Position numbers and translations under genes: made by a program. 64,000 bases of DNA from Qipengyuania pacifica (GTDB lineage: Bacteria > Pseudomonadota > Alphaproteobacteria > Sphingomonadales > Sphingomonadaceae), in the NCBI RefSeq assembly GCF_019857205.1, contig NZ_JAHWXO010000006.1, positions 124,001 through 188,000 of the forward strand, given 5' to 3'. Shown piece after piece: positions 17,103 to 26,822 of this stretch. How positions within the stretch are numbered: position 1 is the stretch's first letter; every line of letters begins with the position of its first letter. The notes below the pieces were generated by a model. It worked only from the letters and a program-made list of their open reading frames with translations, was not told the DNA's origin and made no database searches.

Positions 17103-18067
17103 GAGGCCCCGTAGATAGCGTTCGATACAAGTTGTTCGGCAACGCGCGCGGCACTGCGAAGTTCGCTTTGCGGCAAACAGGCCGCGCCTGTCGTTTCGCC
17201 GATACGGGGCGGCTTGCTGGCGAAGGTTGCCCCTTTTGCGCCGGGCGTTTCGGCGATGGTTCGACAGAACCTCTCGAACCGTGCGCGAATGATGGCGTTG
17301 GCGCGCTTGCGTTTGCGGCACATCAGTTCGAAGCTGTGGCACACGATGTTGAAGAGGAGATAGTCCTTGCGCAGGCAGTGGTTGAGCGCGGCTGCCATCT
17401 CCCAATGCGAAAGGGCGGTAATCTGCGCATGACGCCTGCCGCGGAAGCTTCGAATGGCTCCGACGGGCACCTCGATGGTGCCTTGATGCTCGACCACGCG
17501 CTGGTCGGTTTCCTTTAGCGAGATGCGGCATTCGGACCGGCTGATCCCCGGGACATGACTGCTGTCATAGCGGATGCCCACGCGTGCCAGCGCGCGAAGG
17601 GTGGCATCGTTGGCGCCGTAATTGCCTGCGCGAAATGCGGTGGGGGCGGGCGCCCCGGCACGCATGAGGTGGTCGCGCGCGATCTCGAGCAGTTCGACCT
17701 GCTCTTCTTCCGTAAACTGATGCATGTTGCGGCCCGTCCGGCCGGGCAGGGGATTGGCTTCTCCTGCGATTTTCAGCCATTCGGGATGCAGGTGGAGTTG
17801 GATTTCATGACCGCGCTTCAGGATCGGCTCGACCACGGCTGCGATGGCTGACGTGCCCCAGACAAGTGCCGGCATTGGATCGACGAAGAAGATTCCCTTC
17901 ATCCCGTACTCTTCCATCACGTCCATCTGGTAACCGATGCCCACGTCGCCGAAGTCCGTCACGCAGGTAATCGAGCGTTCGAAGACTTCCTGGCGCGCGT
18001 GCAGGCCCAGGCGCGTGGCAAGTCGCGCGGAGTATTCGGTATCGATCGTCATGTAGACTGCAGTCAT
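17099..18067 (-). CDS. Polysaccharide deacetylase family protein
   Basis: Carbohydrate esterase 4-like protein of 322 residues. The N-terminus VYMTIDTEYSARLA has the metal-binding Asp, and HEIQLHLHPEW (about residue 87) supplies the two histidines. FRAGNYGAN (about 144) is the conserved Arg-containing motif. No signal peptide is evident, so it may act on a cytoplasmic or membrane-linked substrate. Coupled to the following acyltransferase-like gene through a GTGA overlap, it suggests a two-step modification of a glycan (inference). Confidence 0.85.
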   Translation of the reverse strand: MTAVYMTIDTEYSARLATRLGLHARQEVFERSITCVTDFGDVGIGYQMDVMEEYGMKGIFFVDPMPALVWGTSAIAAVVEPILKRGHEIQLHLHPEWLKIAGEANPLPGRTGRNMHQFTEEEQVELLEIARDHLMRAGAPAPTAFRAGNYGANDATLRALARVGIRYDSSHVPGISRSECRISLKETDQRVVEHQGTIEVPVGAIRSFRGRRHAQITALSHWEMAAALNHCLRKDYLLFNIVCHSFELMCRKRKRANAIIRARFERFCRTIAETPGAKGATFASKPPRIGETTGAACLPQSELRSAARVAEQLVSNAIYGAS

Positions 18068-18118
18068 TCTCGATACCTACAACAGGGGAGTTAACAGTTA
18101 CTCCAGATCCGGATGTTC

Positions 18119-18877
18119 TTAAATTCCGCCTGGGGTAAAATCAAACCCCGCCATCGCGAGGCCATCGCAGAGGCTGTCGACGCAGCTTTTCAGTTCTTGT
18201 GCGCTGGTCGAACGAACCACGAAATTGGCACCCACACGCCCATCGCGGAAGAAGGGGTAGCTGCCGATCTGGCAATGTTCGTGCGCCTTCTCGACCTGCC
18301 GGAGGATGTCTGCGACTTCGCTTTCGGGTGTCCAGCACCCCACCGTTTCCGACAGGAGCGGGGCGCCGCCTTCCAGCGTTCCGGTAAGTGCATCGAGCAT
18401 GCCTGCGGTGATGTGCGGGACGCCGGCCATCAGGTGGACATTGCCGATCTTGATGCCGGGCGCCCCCGACATCCGGTTCGGTATCAGGTCCGCTCCTTCG
18501 GGCACGCGCGCCATGCGCAGGCGCGCATCCGTCAAGCCGCCGGGCTTGTCGGCATAGTACTTTTCCAAAATCGCACGCGCCTGCGGATGAACGACCACAT
18601 TCACACCCAGTGCCTGGGCCACGGCATCGACGGTAATATCGTCATGGGTGGGGCCGATGCCGCCCGTGGTGAACAGGTAATCGTTGCCTTCGCGCAGCGC
18701 GTTCACCGCTTCGACGATCCGTTCCATCACATCCGGCACGACGCGCACTTCGGCGAGCCTGATGCCCTGGATCTGAAGCCAGCTTGCGATCTGGGCGATA
18801 TTCTTGTCGTGCGTTCGGCCCGACAGGATTTCATCACCAATGATGACAAGTCCTGCGGTAAAGATGCGTTCGGTCAT
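18119..18877 (-). CDS. CinA-type molybdopterin-binding domain protein
   Basis: A 252-residue protein of the competence/damage-inducible CinA N-terminal family, with a MoaB-like fold. Motifs visible: AGLVIIGDEILSGRTHDKN at the N-terminus and FTTGGIGPTHDDITVDAVA (about residue 69), the nucleotide-binding core, plus MAGVPHI. It lacks the C-terminal nicotinamide-nucleotide amidase domain, so it corresponds to the stand-alone form. Related stand-alone proteins are annotated as ADP-ribose or NAD-metabolite pyrophosphatases; the activity here is not certain. Confidence 0.88.
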   Translation of the reverse strand: MTERIFTAGLVIIGDEILSGRTHDKNIAQIASWLQIQGIRLAEVRVVPDVMERIVEAVNALREGNDYLFTTGGIGPTHDDITVDAVAQALGVNVVVHPQARAILEKYYADKPGGLTDARLRMARVPEGADLIPNRMSGAPGIKIGNVHLMAGVPHITAGMLDALTGTLEGGAPLLSETVGCWTPESEVADILRQVEKAHEHCQIGSYPFFRDGRVGANFVVRSTSAQELKSCVDSLCDGLAMAGFDFTPGGI

Positions 18878-18909
18878 GGGAAGGGCGTAACGCGGTCGGC
18901 GGGCGAATG

Positions 18910-20418
18910 CTACTCTGCAGCTTCCAGTTGCTGATCGGCAAATTTCGCATTCGCCCCGTGACGACGGAATTCGAGCAACCCGTCATCGACCGCGTCCTGC
19001 TTCATACGCTTGCGGTCCAGCACATATTCCTGATTGAGGCGCCAGGGATAGGCCACGGCGTTCCGCGGCATGATATGCTTGCTGCGCTGGATATAGCCCG
19101 ATGAGAAATCGAAAATATCGTCTTCCTCGATCGCGGCTTCCGCTTGCGGCGTGAGTATCGGTTCGGCCACGTCGACACCCTGTTTGCGTGTTTCGTTCAG
19201 AACACGGCAGATGAAATCCGAATTGATGTCAGCGCGCAGCGTCCAGCTGGCGTTGAGATAGCCGAAGACCACTGCAAGATTCGGCACATTCGAGAACATG
19301 CAGCCCTTGTAGTAGAAGTGCTGGGCGAGATCGATCGGCTGACCTTCTTTCGAAAGCGCGATCTTGCCCGCGACAGCCAGCTTCAACCCTGTCGCCGTAA
19401 CGACGATGTCGGCGGGTAGGAAGCGGTCGTCCTTCAGGCGGACGCCTCCCTTTTCGAAAGCCTTGATGTGACCCGTCACAACTTCGGCTTTCCCGTTCTT
19501 CATCGCCTGGAACAGATCGTCGTCCGGAACGAGGCAAAGCCGCTGGTCCCACGGATTGTAGGGCGGGGTGAACGGCGCCAGATCGTAATCCTCACCCATG
19601 GATTTGCGGATGCGCTTGTGCAGCCCTTCCTTAACCTTCTCCGGCTTGTTGCGCGCCATCTTGAAGGCGAAATCCTGCATCGTGATGTTCTTCCACCGGG
19701 TCAGCCGGTAAGCCAGTTTCTCGGGCAGGATCCTGCGCAGGAAATTCGCAAGGGCATCCTTCGCCGGACGGCTGAACATCCAGGTCGGGGTGCGCTGAAG
19801 CATGGTGACCTTCGCCGCCTTGTCCGCCATCGATGGAACGATGGTGACGGCAGTCGCGCCCGAGCCAACGACGACGACATCCTGATTCGAATAATCGAGA
19901 TCATCCGGCCAGAACTGGGGGTGGAGAACCTGCCCTTCGAACTCGCCCAGATCGAACCCCGGATCGTAAGGTTCGTCGTAATCGTAATAGCCCGAGCCGA
20001 GATACAGCCAGTTGGCGGTCAGATGCTTGCGCTCGCCTTCACCGGTTTCCAGCGTGACATGCCAGCGTGCATCGCTTTCGCGCCAGTCGGCGGCAAGGAC
20101 CTTGTGTTCCAACCGGATATGGTCACGGATTTTACGCTCATCAACGATCCGTTCGAGATATTCGAGAATCGAGGGACCGTCCGCGATCGATTTTTCATGG
20201 CGCCACGGTTCGAAATCGAAGCCAAGCGTGTGCATGTCGCTGTCGGAGCGGATGCCGGGATACCGAAAGAGGTCCCAGGTCCCGCCGAGACTTTCGCGGC
20301 GTTCCACGATGACGAAACTGTGGTCAGGCGCCTTCTCTTTCATATGCGCAGCCATACCGATGCCGGAAATGCCCGCACCGACGATCAAAACATCGAAATC
20401 GGTCGCCGTGTTCTTCAT
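18910..20418 (-). CDS. Flavin-containing Baeyer-Villiger type monooxygenase
   Basis: FAD- and NADPH-dependent monooxygenase of 502 residues. The FAD Rossmann motif is VGAGISGIG (residues 13-21), followed by GGTWDLFRYPG. The type I Baeyer-Villiger fingerprint FxGxxxHxxxW is complete as FEGQVLHPQFW (160-170). The NADPH-binding motif VVVGSGATAV comes at about 182-191. Such enzymes insert oxygen beside ketones or oxidise heteroatoms; the substrate cannot be inferred. The gene lies 32 bases upstream of the CinA-type gene and 139 downstream of the PilZ gene. Confidence 0.92.
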   Translation of the reverse strand: MKNTATDFDVLIVGAGISGIGMAAHMKEKAPDHSFVIVERRESLGGTWDLFRYPGIRSDSDMHTLGFDFEPWRHEKSIADGPSILEYLERIVDERKIRDHIRLEHKVLAADWRESDARWHVTLETGEGERKHLTANWLYLGSGYYDYDEPYDPGFDLGEFEGQVLHPQFWPDDLDYSNQDVVVVGSGATAVTIVPSMADKAAKVTMLQRTPTWMFSRPAKDALANFLRRILPEKLAYRLTRWKNITMQDFAFKMARNKPEKVKEGLHKRIRKSMGEDYDLAPFTPPYNPWDQRLCLVPDDDLFQAMKNGKAEVVTGHIKAFEKGGVRLKDDRFLPADIVVTATGLKLAVAGKIALSKEGQPIDLAQHFYYKGCMFSNVPNLAVVFGYLNASWTLRADINSDFICRVLNETRKQGVDVAEPILTPQAEAAIEEDDIFDFSSGYIQRSKHIMPRNAVAYPWRLNQEYVLDRKRMKQDAVDDGLLEFRRHGANAKFADQQLEAAE

Positions 20419-20557
20419 GTCACTCTCCCAAGTGTGGAAGAGCCTAACCCAGACTTCGCTTCAGCGCCAGCCTCGGTTGCAGTGAGAAACCTAAATGCTT
20501 CCCGGTCGCCCACGCGGATGTGCCGGGACGATGCGAGAACATTGGGACGCCAGAGGT

Positions 20558-20863
20558 CTATTCTTCGCCCTGATCCATTTCGCGGATGATATGTTCGAGC
20601 ACGCTGGGATGCAGCGGCTGTTCGAATTCCGCGCCGACGACATGACCCTTGCGCCATTTCACGTCAGCCGGGATCGGCCCGACGTTCCCGACTTTGACGA
20701 GGATTCCGGCTTCCGTCTGAAGAACCGAGAACTTGTCGAAAAACCGGCAACCGTATTCGGAGATGTCCTTGATCCAGACATCGCGCGCGCCGCCTTGCCG
20801 CGCACGATAGCGCCCTGCAACAGTGACGGTATGCCGCGTTTCTCTACGATACTCCTTGGACAT
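20558..20863 (-). CDS. PilZ domain protein
   Basis: Single-domain PilZ protein of 101 residues. The cyclic-di-GMP binding signatures are present: RRETRH near residue 6 (the RxxxR motif) and DISEYGCR near 34 (the (D/N)xSxxG motif). It probably changes an effector in response to cyclic-di-GMP; a cyclic-di-GMP synthesis/hydrolysis protein is encoded at 28622-30160. It may start the leftward unit that continues into the monooxygenase. Confidence 0.88.
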   Translation of the reverse strand: MSKEYRRETRHTVTVAGRYRARQGGARDVWIKDISEYGCRFFDKFSVLQTEAGILVKVGNVGPIPADVKWRKGHVVGAEFEQPLHPSVLEHIIREMDQGEE

Positions 20864-20893
20864 TTCCGATTCTCGTAGTGACCCTTTTTTCCA

Positions 20894-20939
20894 CGATAGC
20901 GACGGCAGAAGTATTTAGACAAGAAATGCTTCGCTATCG
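20894..20939. repeat. Long inverted repeat between the PilZ and LacI genes
   Basis: CGATAGCG (20894-20901) is repeated inverted as CGCTATCG (20932-20939). Inside it GAAGTATTT (20908-20916) faces AAATGCTTC (20924-20932), a nine-base arm with one mismatch around a seven-base centre. It could be an operator for the adjacent LacI regulator or an RNA hairpin in the LacI leader. Confidence 0.5.
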
Positions 20940-20993
20940 CTTTCGTGAAGCGGCTGCGTTAGGGCATCGATCATAGGGGAGAGCCGGTTAACA

Positions 20994-22022
20994 ATGAATA
21001 ATAACGACAAACCCCCTTTACGTAGAGTGACATCGATCGATGTTGCCGAGCGGGCCGGGGTCAGCCAATCGACCGTCAGCCGTGCCTTGTCGGGCAGCGA
21101 GACGATCACCGAAGCGACCCGCCGCCGTGTCGAACTGGCGGCCGAGCAATTGGGATATCATGTCAACGCGCGCGCTGCCGGTCTGAGGCGCGGGGAAACC
21201 GGAACGATCGCCATCGTGGTGATCGGCCGCGAAGGGCAGGGGCCGGCGGCAATCAATCCGTTCTACTACAGCCTGCTGGGCAGTACCTGTGCCGCCGCAG
21301 CGGAGCGAGGGTACGAGGCGCTGGTATCGTTCCAGGCGCGAGCGGAGGAATTCTTCGGCCATTATGTGGCCCGCAGGCAGGCCGACGGCGTGGTGGTCAT
21401 CGGGACGGCGACCAACGAGGCGGCATGGGATTATTTCCGCACCTGCGCCGAGCAATCGAAAGGCATGGCCTTTTGGGGATCACCTTTCGACGACAGCGTC
21501 TGGGTACGTTCCGACAATCGGGAAGCCGGGCGCCTGGCGGTCGAGCGGCTGGCGCGTAGCGGGGCGGAGCGGATCGTTTTCGTCGGCGATACGGCGTCAT
21601 CGCAGCGTCAGTTCCGGGAACGATACGAAGGGTATCGCGACGCCATGGAGCAGGCTGGCCTGTCGCCGGTCGAGCCGGTCATCAGCGACGGCGAGGATCG
21701 CGTGTCCCAAGGACGCAACGCGATCAGGCAGATGGCTGACAGCGGCGCAGGGTTCGACGGGCTCTTTTTCGCCTGCGATGCCATGGCGCTCGGTGCGCTG
21801 GAGGAACTGGCCTCGCTCGGGATCGCAGTGCCCGATCAGGTCGGTGTGATCGGATTCGACGGACTTGGATCCGGCGAATTCAGCGCTCCCCCGCTCACCA
21901 CCGTACAACCCGATTTCGCTCAGGCCGGCATGTCGCTGGTCGATACGGCTCTCGCATCCGGGGAAGATCGCCCCGAACGACGTGTCAAGGTTCACCTCGT
22001 CGAACGCGCCAGTGTGCGTTGA
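20994..22022 (+). CDS. LacI family transcriptional regulator
   Basis: A 342-residue repressor. The N-terminal helix-turn-helix reads SIDVAERAGVSQSTVSRALSG (residues about 14-34), followed by the hinge LGYHVNARAAGLRRG. The remainder is a periplasmic-binding-protein-like sensor (GVIGFDGLGSGEF near the C-terminus). It lies 28 bases upstream of the secreted beta-propeller/amidohydrolase gene in the same direction, and divergent from the PilZ gene. Local control of itself or of that gene is likely; the ligand is unknown. Confidence 0.92.
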   Translation: MNNNDKPPLRRVTSIDVAERAGVSQSTVSRALSGSETITEATRRRVELAAEQLGYHVNARAAGLRRGETGTIAIVVIGREGQGPAAINPFYYSLLGSTCAAAAERGYEALVSFQARAEEFFGHYVARRQADGVVVIGTATNEAAWDYFRTCAEQSKGMAFWGSPFDDSVWVRSDNREAGRLAVERLARSGAERIVFVGDTASSQRQFRERYEGYRDAMEQAGLSPVEPVISDGEDRVSQGRNAIRQMADSGAGFDGLFFACDAMALGALEELASLGIAVPDQVGVIGFDGLGSGEFSAPPLTTVQPDFAQAGMSLVDTALASGEDRPERRVKVHLVERASVR

Positions 22023-22050
22023 TCGTCGCATTCGCTTTCAGGGGAATATC

Positions 22051-25000
22051 ATGAAGACAAGTATTGCTTCCGTTCTTGCCGTCCTATTCGCGGGACAGGC
22101 TGCGTATGCCCAGGATTCCGAACCGAGCCCCAATCCCGTCGAGGAGCAGGAGGTCGAGGCGTCTTCGCAGGATGGACCCGCAGAAGGCAGCGGCCAGACA
22201 GTCCAGGCGGCCGCGGCGACCGCCAACCCTGCAGCCGAGCGCACGGATGAAGCGAAGTGGGACGTCACTGCGCCACGCGGCGCCAATATCCGGCAGGTGC
22301 CGATCCGTACCGACGAGGGTACGTGGATGGATGTCGATGTGTCCCCCGATGGCCGAACACTGGCGTTCGCACTGCTGGGCGACATCTACACCATGCCAGT
22401 CACAGGCGGAACGCCAACCCGTGTGGCGGAAGGTCTGGCATGGGAAGTGCAGCCGCGGTTTTCACCCGATGGCCGCCGCATCGCCTTCACCTCCGACAGG
22501 GGCGGCGGCGACAACATCTGGATCATGAATGCCGATGGGTCGGACAAGCGCCAGCTGACCAAGGAGGATTTCCGCCTCATCAATCAGGCAAGCTGGTCGC
22601 CCAACGGCAATTATATCGTCGCCAAGAAGCATTTCACCACCCAGCGTTCGCTCGGCACAGGCGAGATCTGGATCTATCATGTTTCGGGTGGGGGCGGTGT
22701 CCAGTTGGTGAAGCGGGCGAGCGACACCTTGCAAAAGGAACTGGGCGAGCCCGTCTATTCGCCCAATGGCGATGCGGTGTATTATTCGCGCAACGTCACA
22801 TCCGGGCCGATTTTCGAATATGCACAGGATTCCACGCAGGGAACCTTCGCCATCGAGCGCTACGACCTGGCAACCGGCGAAGTGACGACAGCCGTCAGCG
22901 GATATGGCGGCGCGGTTCGCCCGCAGCCTTCGCCCGATGGCAAGAACATCGCCTTTATCCGCCGGGACAAGGACAAGACCGAGCTCTGGGTCAAGGATCT
23001 GGCGAGCGGTCAGCAGCGCATGATCTATGGCGACCTCGACATGGACATGCAGGAAACCTGGGCCGTGCATGGTTTCTATCCCTTGATGGACTGGATGCCG
23101 GACGGCAATTCCATCGTGCTGTGGGCAGGCGGCAAGTTACAGCGCGTCGCCGCCGATGGCAGCGGCGCCAGCGTTATTCCCTTTACCATCGACGATACGC
23201 GCGGCGTTGCCGATGCACCCCACCCGGTAATCCCGGTTTCGCCCGACAGCTTTACCGCCAAGATCCCGCGGTTCACGAGCGTATCGCCCGATGGACGAAC
23301 AGTGGTGTTCGAAAGCTTGGGCAAGCTGTATTCGAAGCCGGTGGCGGGCGGAACGGCGCGGCGAGTGACGTCCGCCGATGACGATGCACTCGAACTGTGG
23401 CCGTCATGGTCCCGCGACGGGCGGCGGCTCACGTATGTGCGCTGGACCGATGCGGGCCTCGGGCAAATCATGACCGCCAATGCCAATGGGTCCAATGTGC
23501 GCGTGGTCACCAGCATGCAGGGCCACTATGCGCAGCCGAGCTTTTCGCCGGATGGCAGCACGATCGTTTTCGAAAAACGTTCGGGAGGCTATTTGACCTC
23601 GCCAGAGTTTTCGGAGAATGCCGGGGTTTACGGCGTCAGCGCGAGCGGCGGCGTACCGGAACTGATCGCGCGGGATACGACCAATCCCCAGTTCGGTGCC
23701 CAGAACGACAGAGTGTTCATGCTTGGCAGGCAGGACGGCAAGCTCCAGCTTCTGTCTGCCGATCTCGATGGCGATGCGAGGCAAGTCCATGCCGAAGGCG
23801 AACTGGCGACCGAATATCACGTCAGTCCGCGCGGCGATTTCGTGGCCTTCCGGGAGAATTACGAGGCATTCGCCATGCCGCTGCTGCCGGGCGGACAGGC
23901 GGTCACGGTCGGCGAGGAAGCAAGCTCGCTACCGGTCGTGCGCGCATCCAAAGGCGGAGCGGATTATATCGGGTGGACCGAAGGCGGCGATATGCTGACC
24001 TGGTCGATGGGACCCGTTCTCTATCGCGCCAGCCTGGCATCGATGTTCGCCAGCGCACCGAAGGACAAGGACGCACCGAAGTTCGTGCCGCCGACCACTG
24101 GCACGTCGCTTGAGCGTACGGTCAGCGCGGACAAGCCGCGCGCAACCGTGGCGATCACGGGTGCGAAGATCCTCACGATGACGGGCGACGGTGCGGGCGA
24201 GATTGCCGATGGCACCATCGTCATCGTCGGCGACAGGATTGCCGCGGTAGGTCCAGCCTTGTCCGTCCAGATACCGCAGGGCGCGACGATGATCGACGCT
24301 GCGGGCAAGACCATCATGCCGGGGCTGGTGGATGCCCATGCGCATGGTCCGCAAGGTGTGGGCGACCTGGTGCCGCAGCAGAACTGGTCGCTCGTCCAGA
24401 ACCTGGCAATGGGTACGACCACGATCCACGATCCGTCTTCCAGCGCCAGCATGATCTTCTCCGCCTCGGAGCGGCAGCAGGCCGGCAACATGCTGGCACC
24501 GCGTATCTTTTCGACTGCGGAAGTGGTGTACGGAGCCAAGGCCCCCGGCGTTTATGCCCGCATCGACAGTTACGAGGATGCGCTGGCCCACATCCAGCGT
24601 ATCAAGGCGCAGGGCGGTATTTCGATCAAGAACTACAATCAGCCGCGGCGTGAACAGCGCCAGCAGGTCGTCGCCGCCGCCCGTGCGGAAAACATGCTGG
24701 TGGTGGCAGAGGGCGGTTCGCTGTTCGGCATGGACATGAACCTCATCGCCGATGGCAATTCGACCATCGAGCATAATGTCCCGGGCGAAGTCTTTTACGA
24801 AGACGTGCTGCAGTATTGGGCCGGATCGCAGTCCAATTACACGCCGACACTGGTCGTCACCTATGGCGGGCTGGCGGCCGACCCCTACTGGCGTCAGGCG
24901 ACCGATGTGTTCGACAATCCCCTGATGGTCCACACCCCGCCGCGGCAGCTGATTGCGGAAACCGCGCGCAGGGTGACGGCCCCCGAATGGGCCTTCGTCG

Positions 25001-25377
25001 ACGACGAGGCGGCCCGTGAAGCCAAAAAGCTGGCGCAGCGCGGGGTGAAGGTGAGCATCGGGGCCCATGGCCAGCAGGCCGGTGTCGGCTCGCACTGGGA
25101 GCTGTGGAGCTTCGTGCGTGGCGGCATGACACCCGTCGAATCGCTACGTGCAGGGACGATCGAATCCGCACGATCGCTGGGCATGGACCGCGATATCGGT
25201 AGCCTCGAGGCAGGCAAGCTGGCCGACCTGATCGTACTCGATGCCGATCCGAGCGAGAACATCCGCAATTCGGACAAGATCGAGCGCGTGATGATCGGCG
25301 GGCGGCTATACGATGCCCGGACCATGAACGAGGTCGAGACGGGCGACGCGCGGCGCCTGCCGTATTGGTGGGAGTGA
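22051..25377 (+). CDS. Secreted beta-propeller (TolB-like) / amidohydrolase fusion
   Basis: A 1108-residue secreted protein. A signal peptide (SVLAVLFAGQAAYA) is followed by a low-complexity acidic linker. Then come repeated TolB/PD40-type propeller blades (VSPDGRTLAFA, FSPDGRRIAFTSDRGG, WSPNGNYIV and more) to about residue 680. A C-terminal amidohydrolase domain (about 690-1080) contains GLVDAHAHGP, AEGGSLFGMDMN, TIEHNVPG and LADLIVLDADPSENI. ATG 22051 is preceded by AGGGG; the frame is open to 21865 inside the LacI gene. Homologues are annotated as amidohydrolases with WD40-like repeats; the natural substrate is unknown. Confidence 0.9.
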   Translation: MKTSIASVLAVLFAGQAAYAQDSEPSPNPVEEQEVEASSQDGPAEGSGQTVQAAAATANPAAERTDEAKWDVTAPRGANIRQVPIRTDEGTWMDVDVSPDGRTLAFALLGDIYTMPVTGGTPTRVAEGLAWEVQPRFSPDGRRIAFTSDRGGGDNIWIMNADGSDKRQLTKEDFRLINQASWSPNGNYIVAKKHFTTQRSLGTGEIWIYHVSGGGGVQLVKRASDTLQKELGEPVYSPNGDAVYYSRNVTSGPIFEYAQDSTQGTFAIERYDLATGEVTTAVSGYGGAVRPQPSPDGKNIAFIRRDKDKTELWVKDLASGQQRMIYGDLDMDMQETWAVHGFYPLMDWMPDGNSIVLWAGGKLQRVAADGSGASVIPFTIDDTRGVADAPHPVIPVSPDSFTAKIPRFTSVSPDGRTVVFESLGKLYSKPVAGGTARRVTSADDDALELWPSWSRDGRRLTYVRWTDAGLGQIMTANANGSNVRVVTSMQGHYAQPSFSPDGSTIVFEKRSGGYLTSPEFSENAGVYGVSASGGVPELIARDTTNPQFGAQNDRVFMLGRQDGKLQLLSADLDGDARQVHAEGELATEYHVSPRGDFVAFRENYEAFAMPLLPGGQAVTVGEEASSLPVVRASKGGADYIGWTEGGDMLTWSMGPVLYRASLASMFASAPKDKDAPKFVPPTTGTSLERTVSADKPRATVAITGAKILTMTGDGAGEIADGTIVIVGDRIAAVGPALSVQIPQGATMIDAAGKTIMPGLVDAHAHGPQGVGDLVPQQNWSLVQNLAMGTTTIHDPSSSASMIFSASERQQAGNMLAPRIFSTAEVVYGAKAPGVYARIDSYEDALAHIQRIKAQGGISIKNYNQPRREQRQQVVAAARAENMLVVAEGGSLFGMDMNLIADGNSTIEHNVPGEVFYEDVLQYWAGSQSNYTPTLVVTYGGLAADPYWRQATDVFDNPLMVHTPPRQLIAETARRVTAPEWAFVDDEAAREAKKLAQRGVKVSIGAHGQQAGVGSHWELWSFVRGGMTPVESLRAGTIESARSLGMDRDIGSLEAGKLADLIVLDADPSENIRNSDKIERVMIGGRLYDARTMNEVETGDARRLPYWWE

Positions 25378-25387
25378 GGTATCAGGG

Positions 25388-25413
25388 GCGGCGCGCAGCT
25401 AGCTACGCGCCGC
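25388..25413. terminator. GC hairpin between convergent genes
   Basis: A perfect eight-base inverted repeat (GCGGCGCG, 25388-25395, and CGCGCCGC, 25406-25413) with a ten-base loop containing AGCTAGCT. It lies between the amidohydrolase stop and the MCP stop. There is no clear T run, so it may be a weak bidirectional terminator or an RNA-stabilising hairpin. Confidence 0.45.
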
Positions 25414-25419
25414 TCTGCT

Positions 25420-26766
25420 TCAGGCTGCGCGGATCTGGCCGAGAAACGAGTCGACGCGGCTCTTGAGAGCGCCAGCCTGCTCTTCCAGCTCGCTTGCGGA
25501 ATTGAGGACCTGGCTTGCGGCGGTTCCGGTCGCAAGGCTGGTCTCGCGGACCTGTCCGATGTGAGACGAAACCTCGTCGGTGGACCGTGCGGCAAGATCG
25601 ATGCTGCGTGCCAGGTCCTGGCCTGCCACGGATTGCTGATCGACGGCACTGGCGATCGAGATGGCGGTCGATTCCAGTTCCTTGATCTGCCCGGCGATCG
25701 AACGCAGGGCGCCGACACTCGCTCCGGTGGATTGCTGCATGGCACGGATCTGCTCGGCGACTTCCTCGGTCGCGCGGCTCGTCTGGGCGGCCAGTTCTTT
25801 CACTTCACTGGCAACGACCGCGAAGCCGCGGCCGGCCTCCCCGCCACGCGCAGCCTCGATCGAGGCATTCAGCGCGAGAAGGTTCGTCCGCTGCGCGATC
25901 GACTGGATAAGCTCGACGATCTTTCCGACTTGTTCAGCCGAAGAGGCCAAGGCGGAAATGGTTTCGTCCGCTCCGTTGGCAGTATCGGTCGCTCGCCGTG
26001 CAAGGTCTGCGGAATGTGAGGCCTGGCGGCTTATTTCGCCAATCGACATGGCAAATTCGTCGGACGCGGCAGCGGCAGCAGTGGCGCCGTTGTTGGCCTG
26101 CTCCATGAGCGAGGTGACCAGTTGGGATTTACTCGAGGCTTGTTCCGCCGATGTGGCCATGCCCGATGCGGTAGCATTGAGCTGGCTGGCGGCGGCGGCG
26201 ACACCGCCTACAACGTCGCCGATGCCATTTTCGAATTCCTTCGCCATGCGCATCAGTTCTTGCTTGCGGGCTTCCGCGTTTGCCTTGCGGCCGGCAAAGA
26301 GTTCGTCGAGTTTGTGACCAGACCTGAGAAAGACCGCGAACGTGCGGGCAAGATCGCCAATCTCGTCCGGGCGATGGGTATTGGATACGGTGAAATCGCG
26401 ATCGCCGTTCGCGAGGCGGGACATGTCCGCGGAGATTTGCAGATAAGGTTCGATGACATGCCTCAGCACGAACCGGACGCTGGCAATTCCACTGACGAAT
26501 GCCGCACTCAATATAGCGATCATGAGTATCTGTGCGGTTGCCGCAAAGGACGGCACGTAAAATCCAGCCAAGGCGAGAGCGGTGATTACCGTCATGCCGC
26601 CAAGCGAGAAGGTCGCTGCCAGCTTCGCCTTATTTGCAAGCGGCTGCTCCATAAGCCAGCGGCTCCATCCACGCATTGCGCGGACGTCCGCGGCGTTCAC
26701 GATCTCAACATCTGCGATTTCGCGCGCGAGTTCCTCGTCGTAGATCTGCGAACTATGAGCATTCAT
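25420..26766 (-). CDS. Methyl-accepting chemotaxis protein without a periplasmic sensor
   Basis: A 448-residue MCP. Two hydrophobic helices at about 50-71 and 77-98 are separated by only about six residues, so there is no periplasmic ligand domain. A HAMP-like segment with [20 protein letters not shown] follows, then a cytoplasmic signalling domain with the diagnostic hairpin tip [21 protein letters not shown]. No CheR-docking pentapeptide (NWETF type) is seen at the C-terminus. The signalling domain is nearly colinear with that of the next gene. It is the last gene of the leftward chemotaxis run. Confidence 0.92.
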   Translation of the reverse strand: MNAHSSQIYDEELAREIADVEIVNAADVRAMRGWSRWLMEQPLANKAKLAATFSLGGMTVITALALAGFYVPSFAATAQILMIAILSAAFVSGIASVRFVLRHVIEPYLQISADMSRLANGDRDFTVSNTHRPDEIGDLARTFAVFLRSGHKLDELFAGRKANAEARKQELMRMAKEFENGIGDVVGGVAAAASQLNATASGMATSAEQASSKSQLVTSLMEQANNGATAAAAASDEFAMSIGEISRQASHSADLARRATDTANGADETISALASSAEQVGKIVELIQSIAQRTNLLALNASIEAARGGEAGRGFAVVASEVKELAAQTSRATEEVAEQIRAMQQSTGASVGALRSIAGQIKELESTAISIASAVDQQSVAGQDLARSIDLAARSTDEVSSHIGQVRETSLATGTAASQVLNSASELEEQAGALKSRVDSFLGQIRAA

Positions 26767-26822
26767 CCCGGCATCCCCCTCAACGTCACGTAAACTGTAC
26801 GGGGCGAATGCTTGAAATCGCG

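Noticed and set aside
16176..17531. A 451-residue version of the acyltransferase-like protein
   Set aside because: The first 140 or so codons fall in the deacetylase gene in another frame and are arginine-rich shadow sequence; GTG 17102 with the GTGA overlap is preferred.
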